Source: Thermoleophilaceae bacterium | Lineage (GTDB): Bacteria > Actinomycetota > Thermoleophilia > Solirubrobacterales > Thermoleophilaceae | Length of the DNA: 64,000 bases | Reading direction: 5' to 3' | Assembly (NCBI GenBank): GCA_036378175.1 | Contig: DASUWY010000007.1 | Location: forward strand, 1 to 64,000 | In this document: positions 15,565-23,853 of the stretch, in pieces | Numbering within the stretch: the first letter of the stretch is position 1 | How the letters are laid out: the number at the start of each line of letters is the position of its first letter | Notes under the pieces: generated by a model | The model's database searches: none | What the model was told of the DNA's origin: nothing | The model's input: the letters and a program-made list of their open reading frames with translations, nothing else | Made by a program: the position numbers and the translations under genes

Positions 15565-17043
15565 CTAGGGGATCAGGTCGAGAGGATCCTTCTTGCCGTT
15601 GGCGTTGCCGTTGACCTGCCCCTGGCCGGTGACCTGGGGCGTGGTGGTGGCCGGCGCCTGCACGGGAGAGGTGGGAAGCACGGACTTTTCGGGATGCGTG
15701 GGTGCTGACGAGCTCTTCTGCTGCCCGCTTGGGCTATTGGGATGCGACGGATGGGTGGGCGTGGTGGGGTGCGAGGGATGCGTGGGCTTGACCGGGTGAC
15801 TGGGATGGGTGGGGTGCGTGGAATTGCCGCCGGGCGTGGTCGGATGGACCGGATGTGCCGGGTGCAGCGGGTGTGCAGGGTGCGTGGGATGGACGGGCGT
15901 GGCGCCCGCGTTGCCGTGCCCCGAGTGTGAGCCAGCCGCGTTCCGCTGCGCGGCATTCGAGCCGCCGGCTCCCCCGCCCCGCCGGCTTATCGGCGCAGTG
16001 CTGAGGGCAGGCGCAACCACGGAGCCTCGCTGCGTCGACGCATGCGCCGGTGTGCCGGACGGCTCCGCCGCGTTACTCGCCGAATGTCCGCTGGTGGTCT
16101 TCGCCACCTCCACCGCGCCGGCGCCGGCGGCCGCCGTGATGGCGACAACCGCGGCGAACTTCGACATGCCGGAAACCGCGAGCGCCTTGCCGCCGAGCAT
16201 CGAGCCAAACCCGGCGCCGCCGGACGACGTGGCAGCCGCGCCCGTGCCGCCCGACGCCGCTCCGCCGAGAATCTTGTGCAGCAGCCCGAGCGCGGCCGCG
16301 GCCGGCAGTGGGGGCGCGATCGCGGCGAGGTCGCGCCTGCGCGTGTGGAGCACCTGCTCGAAGCTCGAACAGTCCGAGCAGGTGCGCAGGTGCGAGCGGA
16401 TGCGACGGCCCCGCAGGACGCGACGATCCCCGTCCGAGATTGTGCGGCGCACCCTGTCACATTCCATGGCTCGTCCCTCCGCCAGGTCGTGCAGCGCGGT
16501 GCGCGCCTCGTACACGAGCTGCCGCGCGTGCGCCTCCGTCACCTCGAGCGCCGAGCCGATCTCCCGGTACGGCAGCCCGCTGAGCTCGTGCATCACGAGC
16601 GCGGCACGCTGAGCGTCCGGGAGCTCGCGCAGGTCCGCGACGAGGTCCGTGAGCCGCTGCTTGATCGCCGGATCGTGCGCGGGCGCCTCGACCTCCAGCG
16701 CATCGTCGATCGCCGCGTGCGTACGGCGCTTCCGAAGGAGCGACACGCTCTCGTTGTGCGCGATGCGGAAGAGCCACGGCCGCACCGGGATCTCCCGCCG
16801 CTCGCCAACTATCGCGCGCAGCGCCGACGCCATCGTGCTCTGAAGCGCGTCCGCCGCATCGTCCGCATTCCCCACGATCGAACGGCAGTAGCGGTAGATC
16901 GCCTGATAGTGGCGCTCGTAGATCACCTCGAACGCCCGTGAATCCCCGGCTGCCGCCAGCCTGAAGAGGCGATCGTCCCCCAGCACGCGCAGGGCGGTAG
17001 CGGGCATCTTTGCCCGCGGAAGCTGAGCGGCAACTCCGGCCAT
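15565..17043 (-). CDS. membrane-tethered ECF sigma factor fused to an anti-sigma-like zinc finger, with HP-rich tail
   Basis: 492 residues from the ATG at 17043. Sigma region 2 covers about residues 22-92 (DDRLFRLAAAGDSRAFE, RPWLFRIAHNESV) and region 4 about 125-180 (LPYREIGSALEVTEAHARQL). A zinc-binding anti-sigma-like motif follows (H218-x3-C222-x2-C225), then one membrane helix at about 293-312 (MSKFAAVVAITAAAGAGAVE), then a presumably extracellular tail dominated by HPxHP repeats. The sigma would be held at the membrane and its activity set by the zinc finger or by proteolysis. The start is chosen from GATAAT 7 bases upstream. A paralogue with the same layout lies at 46553. Target genes unknown; a 14-bp palindrome sits at its own promoter. 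Confidence 0.85.
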   Translation of the reverse strand: MAGVAAQLPRAKMPATALRVLGDDRLFRLAAAGDSRAFEVIYERHYQAIYRYCRSIVGNADDAADALQSTMASALRAIVGERREIPVRPWLFRIAHNESVSLLRKRRTHAAIDDALEVEAPAHDPAIKQRLTDLVADLRELPDAQRAALVMHELSGLPYREIGSALEVTEAHARQLVYEARTALHDLAEGRAMECDRVRRTISDGDRRVLRGRRIRSHLRTCSDCSSFEQVLHTRRRDLAAIAPPLPAAAALGLLHKILGGAASGGTGAAATSSGGAGFGSMLGGKALAVSGMSKFAAVVAITAAAGAGAVEVAKTTSGHSASNAAEPSGTPAHASTQRGSVVAPALSTAPISRRGGGAGGSNAAQRNAAGSHSGHGNAGATPVHPTHPAHPLHPAHPVHPTTPGGNSTHPTHPSHPVKPTHPSHPTTPTHPSHPNSPSGQQKSSSAPTHPEKSVLPTSPVQAPATTTPQVTGQGQVNGNANGKKDPLDLIP

Positions 17044-17050
17044 CCCCTGC

Positions 17051-17069
17051 ATTATCGGCAGATCTGCCG
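17051..17069 (-). promoter_or_regulatory. -10 GATAAT and 14-bp palindrome before the sigma-fusion gene
   Basis: On the minus strand GATAAT (17051-17056) ends 7 bases before the ATG at 17043. Immediately upstream and sharing one base is the perfect palindrome CGGCAGATCTGCCG (17056-17069), placed where it would cover the spacer. It is a good operator candidate. Confidence 0.5.
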
Positions 17070-17084
17070 GATGTGCGAAGAGGT

Positions 17085-17120
17085 AGGGGCTCCCCGCACC
17101 GCCTGTGACGAGGAGCCCCT
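17085..17120 (-). terminator. 9-bp stem terminator after the secreted-protein gene
   Basis: AGGGGCTCC (17085-17093) and GGAGCCCCT (17112-17120) are perfect complements around an 18-base loop. The hairpin lies about 40 bases beyond the stop of the minus-strand gene at 17161 and before the sigma promoter, so it would separate the two units. Confidence 0.5.
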
Positions 17121-17160
17121 TGCACTGTCCCTCCGTGGCCGGAAGCCGAATCGATCGCCG

Positions 17161-17607
17161 TCAGTCCGCGCCGCCTGGAGCGGGCCGAGCCGACTGGTCG
17201 ATCAGCATCTTGGCCTTGAACGGCTGCGTTCCCGGGTCCTTCCGGGGCAGCCGCGCCTTCACCAGCACCCGGTCGCCGTCCTTCAGGTCGGCGATGGTGC
17301 GGGAGCCGTCGCCGTTGGTATCGGCCACCACCAGCTTGGCTCCGGTGAGATCGAAAGTCACGTTCTGGCCGAGCAGACCGGCATGGCGAACATGGGCGTT
17401 GCCGTGGTTCACCGTCACGGTCCCATCCGCCGCATTCCACGTGCCCTTGAACACGTAGGTGACGGCGTGGCTCGAGGCGGGCGAGTGCGAATGCGCGTGA
17501 CCCTTCCCGTTGCCGTGCCCGCCCGTGGAATCGGCGAACGCCGCCGGGCTGAGGCTTGCGAGTGCTACTGCTGCGGCCACTGTGGCCCTTCCAAATGGGA
17601 TCTTCAT
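17161..17607 (-). CDS. secreted protein of unknown function
   Basis: 148 residues. A Sec signal peptide is clear (MKIPFGRATVAAAVALASLS then PAAFADS, cleavage after AFA). A short Gly/His/Ser linker leads to a compact beta-rich domain at about 48-140 (VTYVFKGTWNAADGTVTVNH, DLKDGDRVLVKARLPRKD). The domain looks like an OB- or barrel-type fold of the DUF5666 kind, where periodic basic and hydrophobic residues alternate, but I cannot assign it. A good AGGAGA Shine-Dalgarno precedes the ATG. It has its own terminator. Confidence 0.8.
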   Translation of the reverse strand: MKIPFGRATVAAAVALASLSPAAFADSTGGHGNGKGHAHSHSPASSHAVTYVFKGTWNAADGTVTVNHGNAHVRHAGLLGQNVTFDLTGAKLVVADTNGDGSRTIADLKDGDRVLVKARLPRKDPGTQPFKAKMLIDQSARPAPGGAD

Positions 17608-17696
17608 TGCTGTCTCCTGTTCCCTGCGTCCATTGCTTGAACGCAGGAGCGCTCGACCCGTCAGGACCTATTGGACGGACGTACGAGGAGGTGCGC

Positions 17697-19205
17697 TTAC
17701 CTGCGCCGGACCACGCGCTCGCAGCTGCGCAGCCTGTCGATCCGGTCGGCCACGACGCGGTCCTTTCGGCCCTTGCCGCAGTTCACCGCGTCGCGCCTGT
17801 GGTTGCGCACGTTGATCACGTCGTTGCCTGCGCCGCCGCTGACCCTGTTCCTGCCAGGACCGGCGGTGATGCGATCGTTGCCGGCGCCGCCGCTCAGCGT
17901 GTCGTTGCCCTTGCCCCCGGAGATCACATCGTTCCCCGCGCCCCCGCTGATGCAGTCCGCACCGGCCAGGCCGAACAGCTTGTCCCGGCCGCGGCCGCCG
18001 CTGATCCGGTCGCTTCCCGAGCTGCCGCGGATTCGATCCGCCCTGGCCGTGCCGGCGAACACGTTGGAGCAGTGGGCGTGCGCCGGAACCACCGGGCTCG
18101 TGGGTGCCGAATCGATCAACGAGGTGCCTATCGCGTTGGTCTCCACCTCGTGAGCGCGGATGGTGAAGCCGATGTCCGCCGAGGTGAGCTTGTAACTGAT
18201 GCTCGCGGCGCTCACCTGTGCGGGTGTGGCCACCGGCGTCGCCGGGATCGTGACGCAGGCCGCGCCCCGCTTGTTGCAGCGCTGGAACTGGAGCGTGGTG
18301 GACGTCGCACCGTCGACAGCGCCGTCGGTGGCGGTGAAGAAGCTGGTTGTTCGTGGGGCTGCCTTCGATGCCCGGAGGCGAGCTGATCTGCGGAGCCGTG
18401 GGCTGCCAGTCCGGCTCGTTGTCGTAGTGGTCGCCGCTCGACAGGGCGTGGGCTCCGCTGCCGTCGATGTTCGCCACGTAGATGTGATCGTTGTCGTACG
18501 TCGGGTCGTCGCAGCGCGTGAAGGCAATCTGCCTGCCGTCCGGCGACGGCGCCGGGCCGTACTCGCTGATGCTCGGGTTCTGGCTGAAGGGCACCGGCGT
18601 GCCGCCCGTTCGCGAGACCGACTTGATCTGGAACGGCGGGCTGGCATTGCAGCCCAGCACGAACGCGCCCTCCGCGTAGTACAGGCGCGACCCATCCGCT
18701 GACCATGCGGGCTGAACCTCCTGAAGCGAGTCGCTCGGGGCGGTGACGATCGCGTGCTCCCCGCTGCCGTCGGGTGCGATGACGTCGATCTCCCAGGGGC
18801 CGCTCGAGGGGATGTGCTCGTATGCGATCAATGCGCCGTCTGGCGACCACGCGGGCGTGAAGGACCGGTCGTCGGTGCCGGCGACCTTGTGGGGCGTGTC
18901 GGCCGGGTCGTCGACGTTGATGGTGTAGAGCGCATCGGGGCCCACGTAGACGATGTGGTGCCCGTCGGGCGACCACGACGGGTTCGTGCCTCCGTCGGTC
19001 GTGACCTGGCGCACCCCCGCCCGCCGTGGGGGGACCACCTGGCCTCATAGCTGTCGAAGCCCGTGTCCGGGACGAACGGGCTGCCCGCCAGGTTCACCGG
19101 ATTGACGAGTACGAGCTGGCGCAGGCCGGTGCTGTCGTCCTGCGAGGTGTAGATGACGTTGCCGTTGCCCCCTGGACCGACCCTACACCGGCCGCCGGCG
19201 CGCCG
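17697..19205 (-). pseudogene. decayed TolB-like propeller protein with GGxGxD repeats
   Basis: Homologous reading is spread over two frames. The first part (TSQDDSTGLRQLVLVNPVN to YEARWSPHGGRG) and the last part (FFTATDGAVDGATST onward) share one frame. The middle, with several WSPDG propeller blades, is in another. The joins are near 19020, where a G run appears one base short, and near 18345, where one extra C is present, so the two shifts compensate. The end has seven or so GGxGxD calcium-binding repeats (DRISGGRGRDKLFG, NDVISGGKGNDTLSG) and a closing module DAVNCGKGRKDRVVAD. No start codon or signal peptide remains between the serA stop and the first homologous residues. Either a true pseudogene or two sequencing indels plus a lost 5' end. 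Confidence 0.75.
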
Positions 19206-20804
19206 CTAGAGGTTCACGGCGCGGCCGCTGTGGAAGTCGTCGAAGCCGGCGATCTCGTCGATCACGTCCTGCGGCACGGGAGCGTTGGTGGTCACCGCCA
19301 TCACCGCCTCGTGGGCGTCCTCCTGCGCACCCACCGCCGCCGAGTGGATGTTCACCCCGTGGCGCCCGAATGCCTCCCCCACGCGGCCGATCATGCCGGG
19401 CTGGTCGCGGTAGCGGAAGAAGGCGAGGTGGTCCGCCAGCTCCATGTTGAAGCTCTGCCCGTACACGGACACGAGGTGGGGCACCTGCCGCGGGCCGAAG
19501 CCCGTGCCCGCCACCTCCACCGATGTGGAGTCGGACACCACCTCCACGGCCACGAGCTCGTTGAAGTTCGCGGCCTCCGGCTCCTTCTGCTCGGCCACCG
19601 CGATGCCGCGCTCCTCCGCGAGAGTGTGCGCGTTCACGAAGTTCACGGGCTCCTCGGTGTGGCCGGAGAGCACGCCGTTCAGCACCGCGATCGTGAGCAG
19701 CCGCGTGTCGAACTCCGACAGCCTGCCCTCGTAGCGGATCTGGATGCGGTCCACCGACGAGGCCTCGCCGAGCGCCATCGCGAGCCGCCCGAGCTTCGTG
19801 CAGAGCGGCATGAGCGGGCCGAGCTGCTCCATGTCCTCCGGGCTGAGGCGCGGGATGTTCACGGCGTTCGTGACCATGCCGCCCTCGAGCGCCGCCGCCA
19901 CCTGCTCCGCGGTGATCACGCCCGCGCGATCCTGTGCCTCCGCGGTGGAGGCGCCCAGGTGCGGCGTGACGATCACGTTCTCCATGCCGAAGAGCGGATG
20001 CTCGGTGATCGGCTCCTGCGGGAAGACATCGAGCGCGGCTCCACCAACCTTGCCCGACTCGAGCGCGCGCTGCAGCGCGTCGTGGTCGATCAGCTCGCCG
20101 CGCGCGACGTTGATGATTCGCACGCCGTCGCGCATCTTCGAGAAAGCCTCGTCGTTCAGCCACCCAGCGGTCTCCGGAGTCTTCGGAAGGTGGAGCGTGA
20201 TGATGTCTGCGGCCGCGTACACGTCGTCCGAGGTGTCGGCCTTCTCCACGCCGAGCTCGCGGTAGCGCTCGGCGGACACGAAGGGGTCGAACGCGATCAC
20301 GTGCATGCCGAACGACTTGGCCCGCTCCGCCACGTAGGTGCCGATGCGGCCGAAGCCCAGGATGCCGAGCGTCTTCTCGTACACCTCCATCCCGCCGAAC
20401 TTCGAGCGCTCCCACTTGCCGGCCGTGAGCGAGGCGTGCGCCTGCGGGATGTTGCGGCAGAGAGCGAGCAGCAGCGCCATCGTGTGCTCGGCGGCGGCGA
20501 TGGTGTTCGCCTCGGGCGCGTTGGCGACGATGATCCCGCGCTTGGTGGCCGCGGGCACGTCCACGTTGTCCACGCCCACGCCCGCGCGGCCGATCACCTT
20601 GAGCCGCGTGCCCTTCTCGATTAGCGGCGCAGTGAGCTTCGTGGCAGAGCGGATGAGGATCGCGTCGTAGTCGCCGATCCGCCGCTCGAGCTCGCCGTCG
20701 TCCCAATCGGTGCCGACGTCCACCGAGAACTTCTGGCGCAGGAGGTCCACGCCGGAGTCGGCGATCTTCTCCTTTACGAGGACCCGGAAGCCGTTCTCGT
20801 TCAC
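19206..20804 (-). CDS. serA: D-3-phosphoglycerate dehydrogenase
   Basis: 532 residues, the long form with a substrate-binding ASB domain and a terminal ACT domain (about 455-530, HLAFFRYRDQPGMIGRVGEA). It oxidises 3-phosphoglycerate with NAD to start serine synthesis. GRAGVGVDNVD, the Rossmann GILGFGRIGTYVAERAKSFG, and the catalytic His in TPHLGASTAEAQ are visible, with Arg in INVARGELID. The GTG overlaps the stop of the upstream aminotransferase as GTGA. Serine feedback through the ACT/ASB domains is usual for this type. Confidence 0.96.
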   Translation of the reverse strand: MNENGFRVLVKEKIADSGVDLLRQKFSVDVGTDWDDGELERRIGDYDAILIRSATKLTAPLIEKGTRLKVIGRAGVGVDNVDVPAATKRGIIVANAPEANTIAAAEHTMALLLALCRNIPQAHASLTAGKWERSKFGGMEVYEKTLGILGFGRIGTYVAERAKSFGMHVIAFDPFVSAERYRELGVEKADTSDDVYAAADIITLHLPKTPETAGWLNDEAFSKMRDGVRIINVARGELIDHDALQRALESGKVGGAALDVFPQEPITEHPLFGMENVIVTPHLGASTAEAQDRAGVITAEQVAAALEGGMVTNAVNIPRLSPEDMEQLGPLMPLCTKLGRLAMALGEASSVDRIQIRYEGRLSEFDTRLLTIAVLNGVLSGHTEEPVNFVNAHTLAEERGIAVAEQKEPEAANFNELVAVEVVSDSTSVEVAGTGFGPRQVPHLVSVYGQSFNMELADHLAFFRYRDQPGMIGRVGEAFGRHGVNIHSAAVGAQEDAHEAVMAVTTNAPVPQDVIDEIAGFDDFHSGRAVNL

Positions 20805-21985
20805 GCGGGTGTGGCGGCCGGAACGCCCGCCTCGAGGAACACGCGCTGCGCGGCGGCCACGCCCGCGCCGAGCTCCACGTCGTGCCCCAGCTCGCTGAGC
20901 ACCATCTCGAGCGCCCCGATCGCGGTGAGGATGTCGAACGCGCCGAAGTAGCCGCAGTGCGCGATGCGGACGATCTTGCCCTTGAGCTGGCTCTGGCCGC
21001 CCGCGATCGTGATGCGGTAGCGGTCGCGCATGATCTTCGGGATCTTGCCGCCGTCCACGCCCTCGGGGACCTTGATCGCCGTGACCACGTTCGCCTTCTC
21101 GTCCTCCGGACCGAAGATCTCGAGGTCTAGCGCCTTCGCCGCCTCACGCGTGGCGCGGCCGAGCAGCGCGTGGCGCGCGAACACGTTGTCGAGCCCCTCG
21201 GCCTCGAGGATCATCTCGAGCGCGACGTCGAGTGCCATGAACAGCCCGACGGCCGGCGTGAACGGGCTGTCCGGGGGATCCTTGCGCTGGCCCTTGGCCG
21301 TCTTCTCCCAGTCGAAGTAGTAGCGGCGGCCGGGGGATTCGGAAGCGCGCTTCAGCGCCGCCTCGTTCACGCTCGCGAAGGCGAGGCCCGGCGGGCACAT
21401 GAGCGCCTTCTGCGATCCCGCGACCACGACGTCCACGCTCCACGCGTCCTGGTTGACGGGAATCGCGCCGAGCGCCGACACCGCGTCCACCGCGATCAGC
21501 GCGCCGTGATTGTGAGCGACCTCGGTGAGCGCCTGGATGTCGTTCACGACTCCCGTTGAAGTCTCTGAGAGCGTGGTGAAGACCACCTCGGCCGGCGTCT
21601 CGCCCAACACCCGGTCGAGCTCGGCGGGCTCGATCCTCGTGCCCCACTCGACCTCGTGGTGGATCGTCTGCGCGCCGAACGCGTCGCACAGCTCAGCCCA
21701 GCGCTCGCCGAACTTGCCGCATGACACCACGAGGGCCGGCTCGCCCGGCCGGACCAGGTTGGCTGCCGCGGACTCCATCGCGCCCGAGCCCGACGACGCG
21801 AACGCGAGCACGTCGTTCTCCGTCTGGAACACCTTCTTCACGCGCTCGAGGCAGCGCGCGTACACCTCGACGAACGCCGGAGCGCGGTGGTAGAGCATCG
21901 GCTCCGCCATCACCTGCGACACGGCGGGCGGCAGGGGCGTGGGCCCAGCCGTCATCAAATAGTCCTTGACGAACGGATCACTCAT
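20801..21985 (-). CDS. class V aminotransferase (alanine/serine-glyoxylate or phosphoserine type)
   Basis: 394 residues. The fold-type I class V signatures TAGPTPLPPAV at the start, SGSGAMESAAANL, and the PLP lysine in VAGSQKALMCPPGLAF are clear. The family covers alanine-glyoxylate and serine-pyruvate aminotransferases, and in several bacteria and archaea lacking classical SerC a member of this family acts as phosphoserine aminotransferase. Being the first gene of a two-gene operon with serA, overlapping by GTGA, supports the SerC role here; this is inference. The ATG at 21985 is chosen because the conserved start MSDPFVKDYLMTAGPTP begins there. TATCTT lies 13 bases upstream. Confidence 0.88.
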   Translation of the reverse strand: MSDPFVKDYLMTAGPTPLPPAVSQVMAEPMLYHRAPAFVEVYARCLERVKKVFQTENDVLAFASSGSGAMESAAANLVRPGEPALVVSCGKFGERWAELCDAFGAQTIHHEVEWGTRIEPAELDRVLGETPAEVVFTTLSETSTGVVNDIQALTEVAHNHGALIAVDAVSALGAIPVNQDAWSVDVVVAGSQKALMCPPGLAFASVNEAALKRASESPGRRYYFDWEKTAKGQRKDPPDSPFTPAVGLFMALDVALEMILEAEGLDNVFARHALLGRATREAAKALDLEIFGPEDEKANVVTAIKVPEGVDGGKIPKIMRDRYRITIAGGQSQLKGKIVRIAHCGYFGAFDILTAIGALEMVLSELGHDVELGAGVAAAQRVFLEAGVPAATPA

Positions 21986-22027
21986 CGGCGGGTTGCCCAA
22001 GATAGCGAAGGGGGCAGTCGTGTCGGG

Positions 22028-22063
22028 TGACTGGTGACTCGTGGCTGGACCAGTCACCAGTCA
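22028..22063 (-). terminator. 12-bp stem terminator after ilvC
   Basis: TGACTGGTGACT and AGTCACCAGTCA pair perfectly around a 12-base loop. A third partial copy, CTAGTCACCAG, follows toward ilvC. It lies between the ilvC stop and the aminotransferase gene, so it would end ilvC transcription. Confidence 0.7.
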
Positions 22064-22074
22064 CTAGTCACCAG

Positions 22075-23064
22075 CTACCACTCCTGGTTGATCCAAGGCA
22101 TATGCGAGCGCAGCTCCCTGCCTTCCACCTCAACCTGGTGGTTCTTCTCTTCCTCCCGCATGCGCTGGAAGTTCTCCTGGCCCGCCTTGTTCTCGGCGAT
22201 CCACTCGCGAGCGAAGTCGCCGGACTGGATCTCGCCGAGCACCTTCTTCATCTCCGCGCGCACGTGGTCGTCGATGATCCGCTTGCCTCGGGTGAGGTCG
22301 CCGTACTCGGCGGTGTTCGAGATCGAGTAGCGCATGCCCGTGATGCCCTTCTCGTACATGAGATCCACGATGAGCTTGAGCTCGTGGAGGCACTCGAAGT
22401 ACGCGAGCCGCGGGTCGTAACCGGCATCAACGAGGGTCTCGTAACCGGCGCGCACCAGCTCCGAGAGCCCCCCGCACAGCACGGCCTGCTCCCCGAAGAG
22501 GTCGGTCTCCGTCTCGTCCTTGAAGGTGGTCTCGATCACGCCCGCGCGGGTGCACCCGATGCCCTTGGCGTAGGCGAGCACGAGGTCGCGCGCGTTGCCG
22601 GTGGCGTCCTGATGTATCGCCGCGAGGCCCGGAACGCCGCTGCCCTCGACGTACTGCCGGCGAACGAGGTGACCCGGGCCCTTCGGCGCGACCATGCCCA
22701 CGTCGATCTCGGGCCCCGGCTCGATCTGCTTGAAGTGGATCGAGAAGCCGTGGGCGAACATCAGCATGTTGCCCGGAGCGATGCCGTCCTGGATATCCGA
22801 GTGCCACACGTCCGCCTGGCGCTCGTCCGGTAGCAGGACCATCACCACGTCGCCCTCGCTCGCGGCGTCCGCGATGGACAGCACGGTGAGGCCATCGGAG
22901 CGCGCCTTCGGCGCCGACGCCGAGTCCTCGCGCAATCCGACCACGACGTTCACGCCGGAGTCCTTGAGGTTGAGCGCGTGCGCGTGTCCCTGCGAGCCGT
23001 AGCCGAGGATGGCGACGGTCTTGCCGTCCAGCTTTGAGAGGTCTGCGTCCTTGTCGTAGATCAC
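22075..23064 (-). CDS. ilvC: ketol-acid reductoisomerase
   Basis: 329 residues, class I length. It isomerises and reduces acetolactate and acetohydroxybutyrate on the way to valine, leucine and isoleucine. [20 protein letters not shown] is the Rossmann motif at about residues 19-38; [13 protein letters not shown], the metal-binding [12 protein letters not shown], and [10 protein letters not shown] are typical. The GTG at 23064 gives the expected MIYDKDADL start and lies 8 bases after TAGAGT, so it is probably leaderless. It stands apart from ilvBN in this genome. Confidence 0.96.
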   Translation of the reverse strand: MIYDKDADLSKLDGKTVAILGYGSQGHAHALNLKDSGVNVVVGLREDSASAPKARSDGLTVLSIADAASEGDVVMVLLPDERQADVWHSDIQDGIAPGNMLMFAHGFSIHFKQIEPGPEIDVGMVAPKGPGHLVRRQYVEGSGVPGLAAIHQDATGNARDLVLAYAKGIGCTRAGVIETTFKDETETDLFGEQAVLCGGLSELVRAGYETLVDAGYDPRLAYFECLHELKLIVDLMYEKGITGMRYSISNTAEYGDLTRGKRIIDDHVRAEMKKVLGEIQSGDFAREWIAENKAGQENFQRMREEEKNHQVEVEGRELRSHMPWINQEW

Positions 23065-23072
23065 GGCGCGGG

Positions 23073-23078
23073 ACTCTA
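23073..23078 (-). promoter_or_regulatory. -10 TAGAGT of ilvC
   Basis: Read on the minus strand, TAGAGT ends 8 bases before the ilvC GTG, with no Shine-Dalgarno between. Confidence 0.5.
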
Positions 23079-23152
23079 GTGATGACCTCACGAAGAGGGG
23101 CGTTCGGACGTTTTGCTCGCGACCCCGCGGAACCAAACCGCCAACCATGTTT

Positions 23153-23191
23153 CAGTGGTTACGTAACTGGTATACTTCTGACAGTGGTTAC
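23153..23191 (+). promoter_or_regulatory. direct-repeat operator and TATACT promoter
   Basis: CAGTGGTTAC occurs twice (23153-23162 and 23182-23191), spaced 29 bases start to start, flanking the -10 candidate TATACT (23171-23176). The first copy runs into the perfect palindrome GTTACGTAAC (23158-23167). The downstream gene has a normal Shine-Dalgarno, so this is a leadered promoter with a likely two-site operator. The bound protein is unknown. Confidence 0.55.
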
Positions 23192-23208
23192 AGCGGAAGG
23201 AGCGAGAA

Positions 23209-23613
23209 GTGAACCCGTTCTTGAGCAATGAGATGGCCCAGCAGCACATCGGCGACCTCCGCCGCCAGGCGCGTGCCCAGCGGGTGCCCGAGGAGCCGGA
23301 GGCGCTTCCGGACGACTGTCTGACCGTGCGCCCCGCCGCTGCATCCGATGCCGACGCTCTCCGCCTGCTTGCCGCCCTGGAGGGCGTGAACATGCCCACT
23401 GGCGACGTGCTCGTGGCGCAGCTCGGTGGCGACGTGGTGGCCGCGCTGCCGCTCGATGGCGGCCGCCCGATCGCCGACCCGTTCCGGCACAGCGCCGAGC
23501 TCGTGGAGATGCTCAAGCTGCGCGCCCGGCAACTGCGACGCGAAGCGCAGGAGAGCGAGGGCGGCGGCGTCGGGTTCCTCGGCCGCCTGGGCGCAGTGCT
23601 CCGCACGGCATAA
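23209..23613 (+). CDS. hypothetical protein, GNAT-like N-terminal fragment family
   Basis: 134 residues. After an Arg/Gln-rich amino end, DCLTVRPAAASDADALRLL resembles the first strand-helix of GNAT acetyltransferases, and DVLVAQLGGDVVAALPLDGG resembles the next beta hairpin. The acetyl-CoA-binding part is absent; instead it ends with IADPFRHSAELVEMLKLRAR, a conserved end of a small actinobacterial family of unknown role. A strong GGAAGGAG Shine-Dalgarno is 6 bases before the GTG. It looks like a complete, small, non-enzymatic relative, not a truncated gene, and is tightly regulated by its appearance. Confidence 0.7.
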   Translation: MNPFLSNEMAQQHIGDLRRQARAQRVPEEPEALPDDCLTVRPAAASDADALRLLAALEGVNMPTGDVLVAQLGGDVVAALPLDGGRPIADPFRHSAELVEMLKLRARQLRREAQESEGGGVGFLGRLGAVLRTA

Positions 23614-23647
23614 CGCGTAACGCCGCTTCGCGCCGGAGCGGAGAAAG

Positions 23648-23666
23648 TTCTGCCGCTGCGGCAGAA
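23648..23666 (+). terminator. 8-bp stem hairpin
   Basis: TTCTGCCG and CGGCAGAA pair perfectly around a 3-base loop, 35 bases after the previous stop. No T tract, but position suits a terminator. Confidence 0.45.
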
Positions 23667-23722
23667 GTGGCGCACCCGCAGCGTCTTCTGCAGTGTCTGG
23701 ACTCGACAGAAGGATCGACCCC

Positions 23723-23785
23723 ATGCAGACCGCCATGCCCCGAGCCGTCCTGGAGCACTTCCCCTTACCCGGCTCGGATAGCTAG
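23723..23785 (+). CDS. possible 20-residue small protein
   Basis: A 20-codon frame starting MQTAMPRAVLEHF and ending TAG, in the 240-base gap between two genes. It is preceded by GAAGGATCGACCCCA, the same 15 bases that precede the secreted-protein start at 24815. The AAGG could serve as a weak Shine-Dalgarno. No homology is recognised and the frame is short, so this is a candidate only. Confidence 0.3.
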   Translation: MQTAMPRAVLEHFPLPGSDS

Positions 23786-23812
23786 ACCCTCCCCCACCCG
23801 AGTGGCCGACGA

Positions 23813-23844
23813 CGGGCGCCGCGGAAACCATCCCGCGGCGCCCG
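23813..23844. terminator. 12-bp GC-rich stem, bidirectional terminator
   Basis: CGGGCGCCGCGG and CCGCGGCGCCCG pair perfectly around an 8-base loop, with further CGAC/GTCG pairing outside a small bulge. It lies 10 bases beyond the stop of the minus-strand DsbA-like gene and after the small plus-strand frame, so it can terminate both. Confidence 0.75.
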
Positions 23845-23853
23845 TTGGTCGTC

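Noticed and set aside
13833..15614. 593-residue plus-strand frame over leuA
   Set aside because: Antisense shadow of leuA with His/Arg/Val-rich composition and no recognisable motif.
17668..19038. 456-residue single-frame protein in the propeller region
   Set aside because: Its last 200 residues are Arg-rich frame noise; the real homologous end lies in another frame, so the locus is called a frameshifted pseudogene instead.
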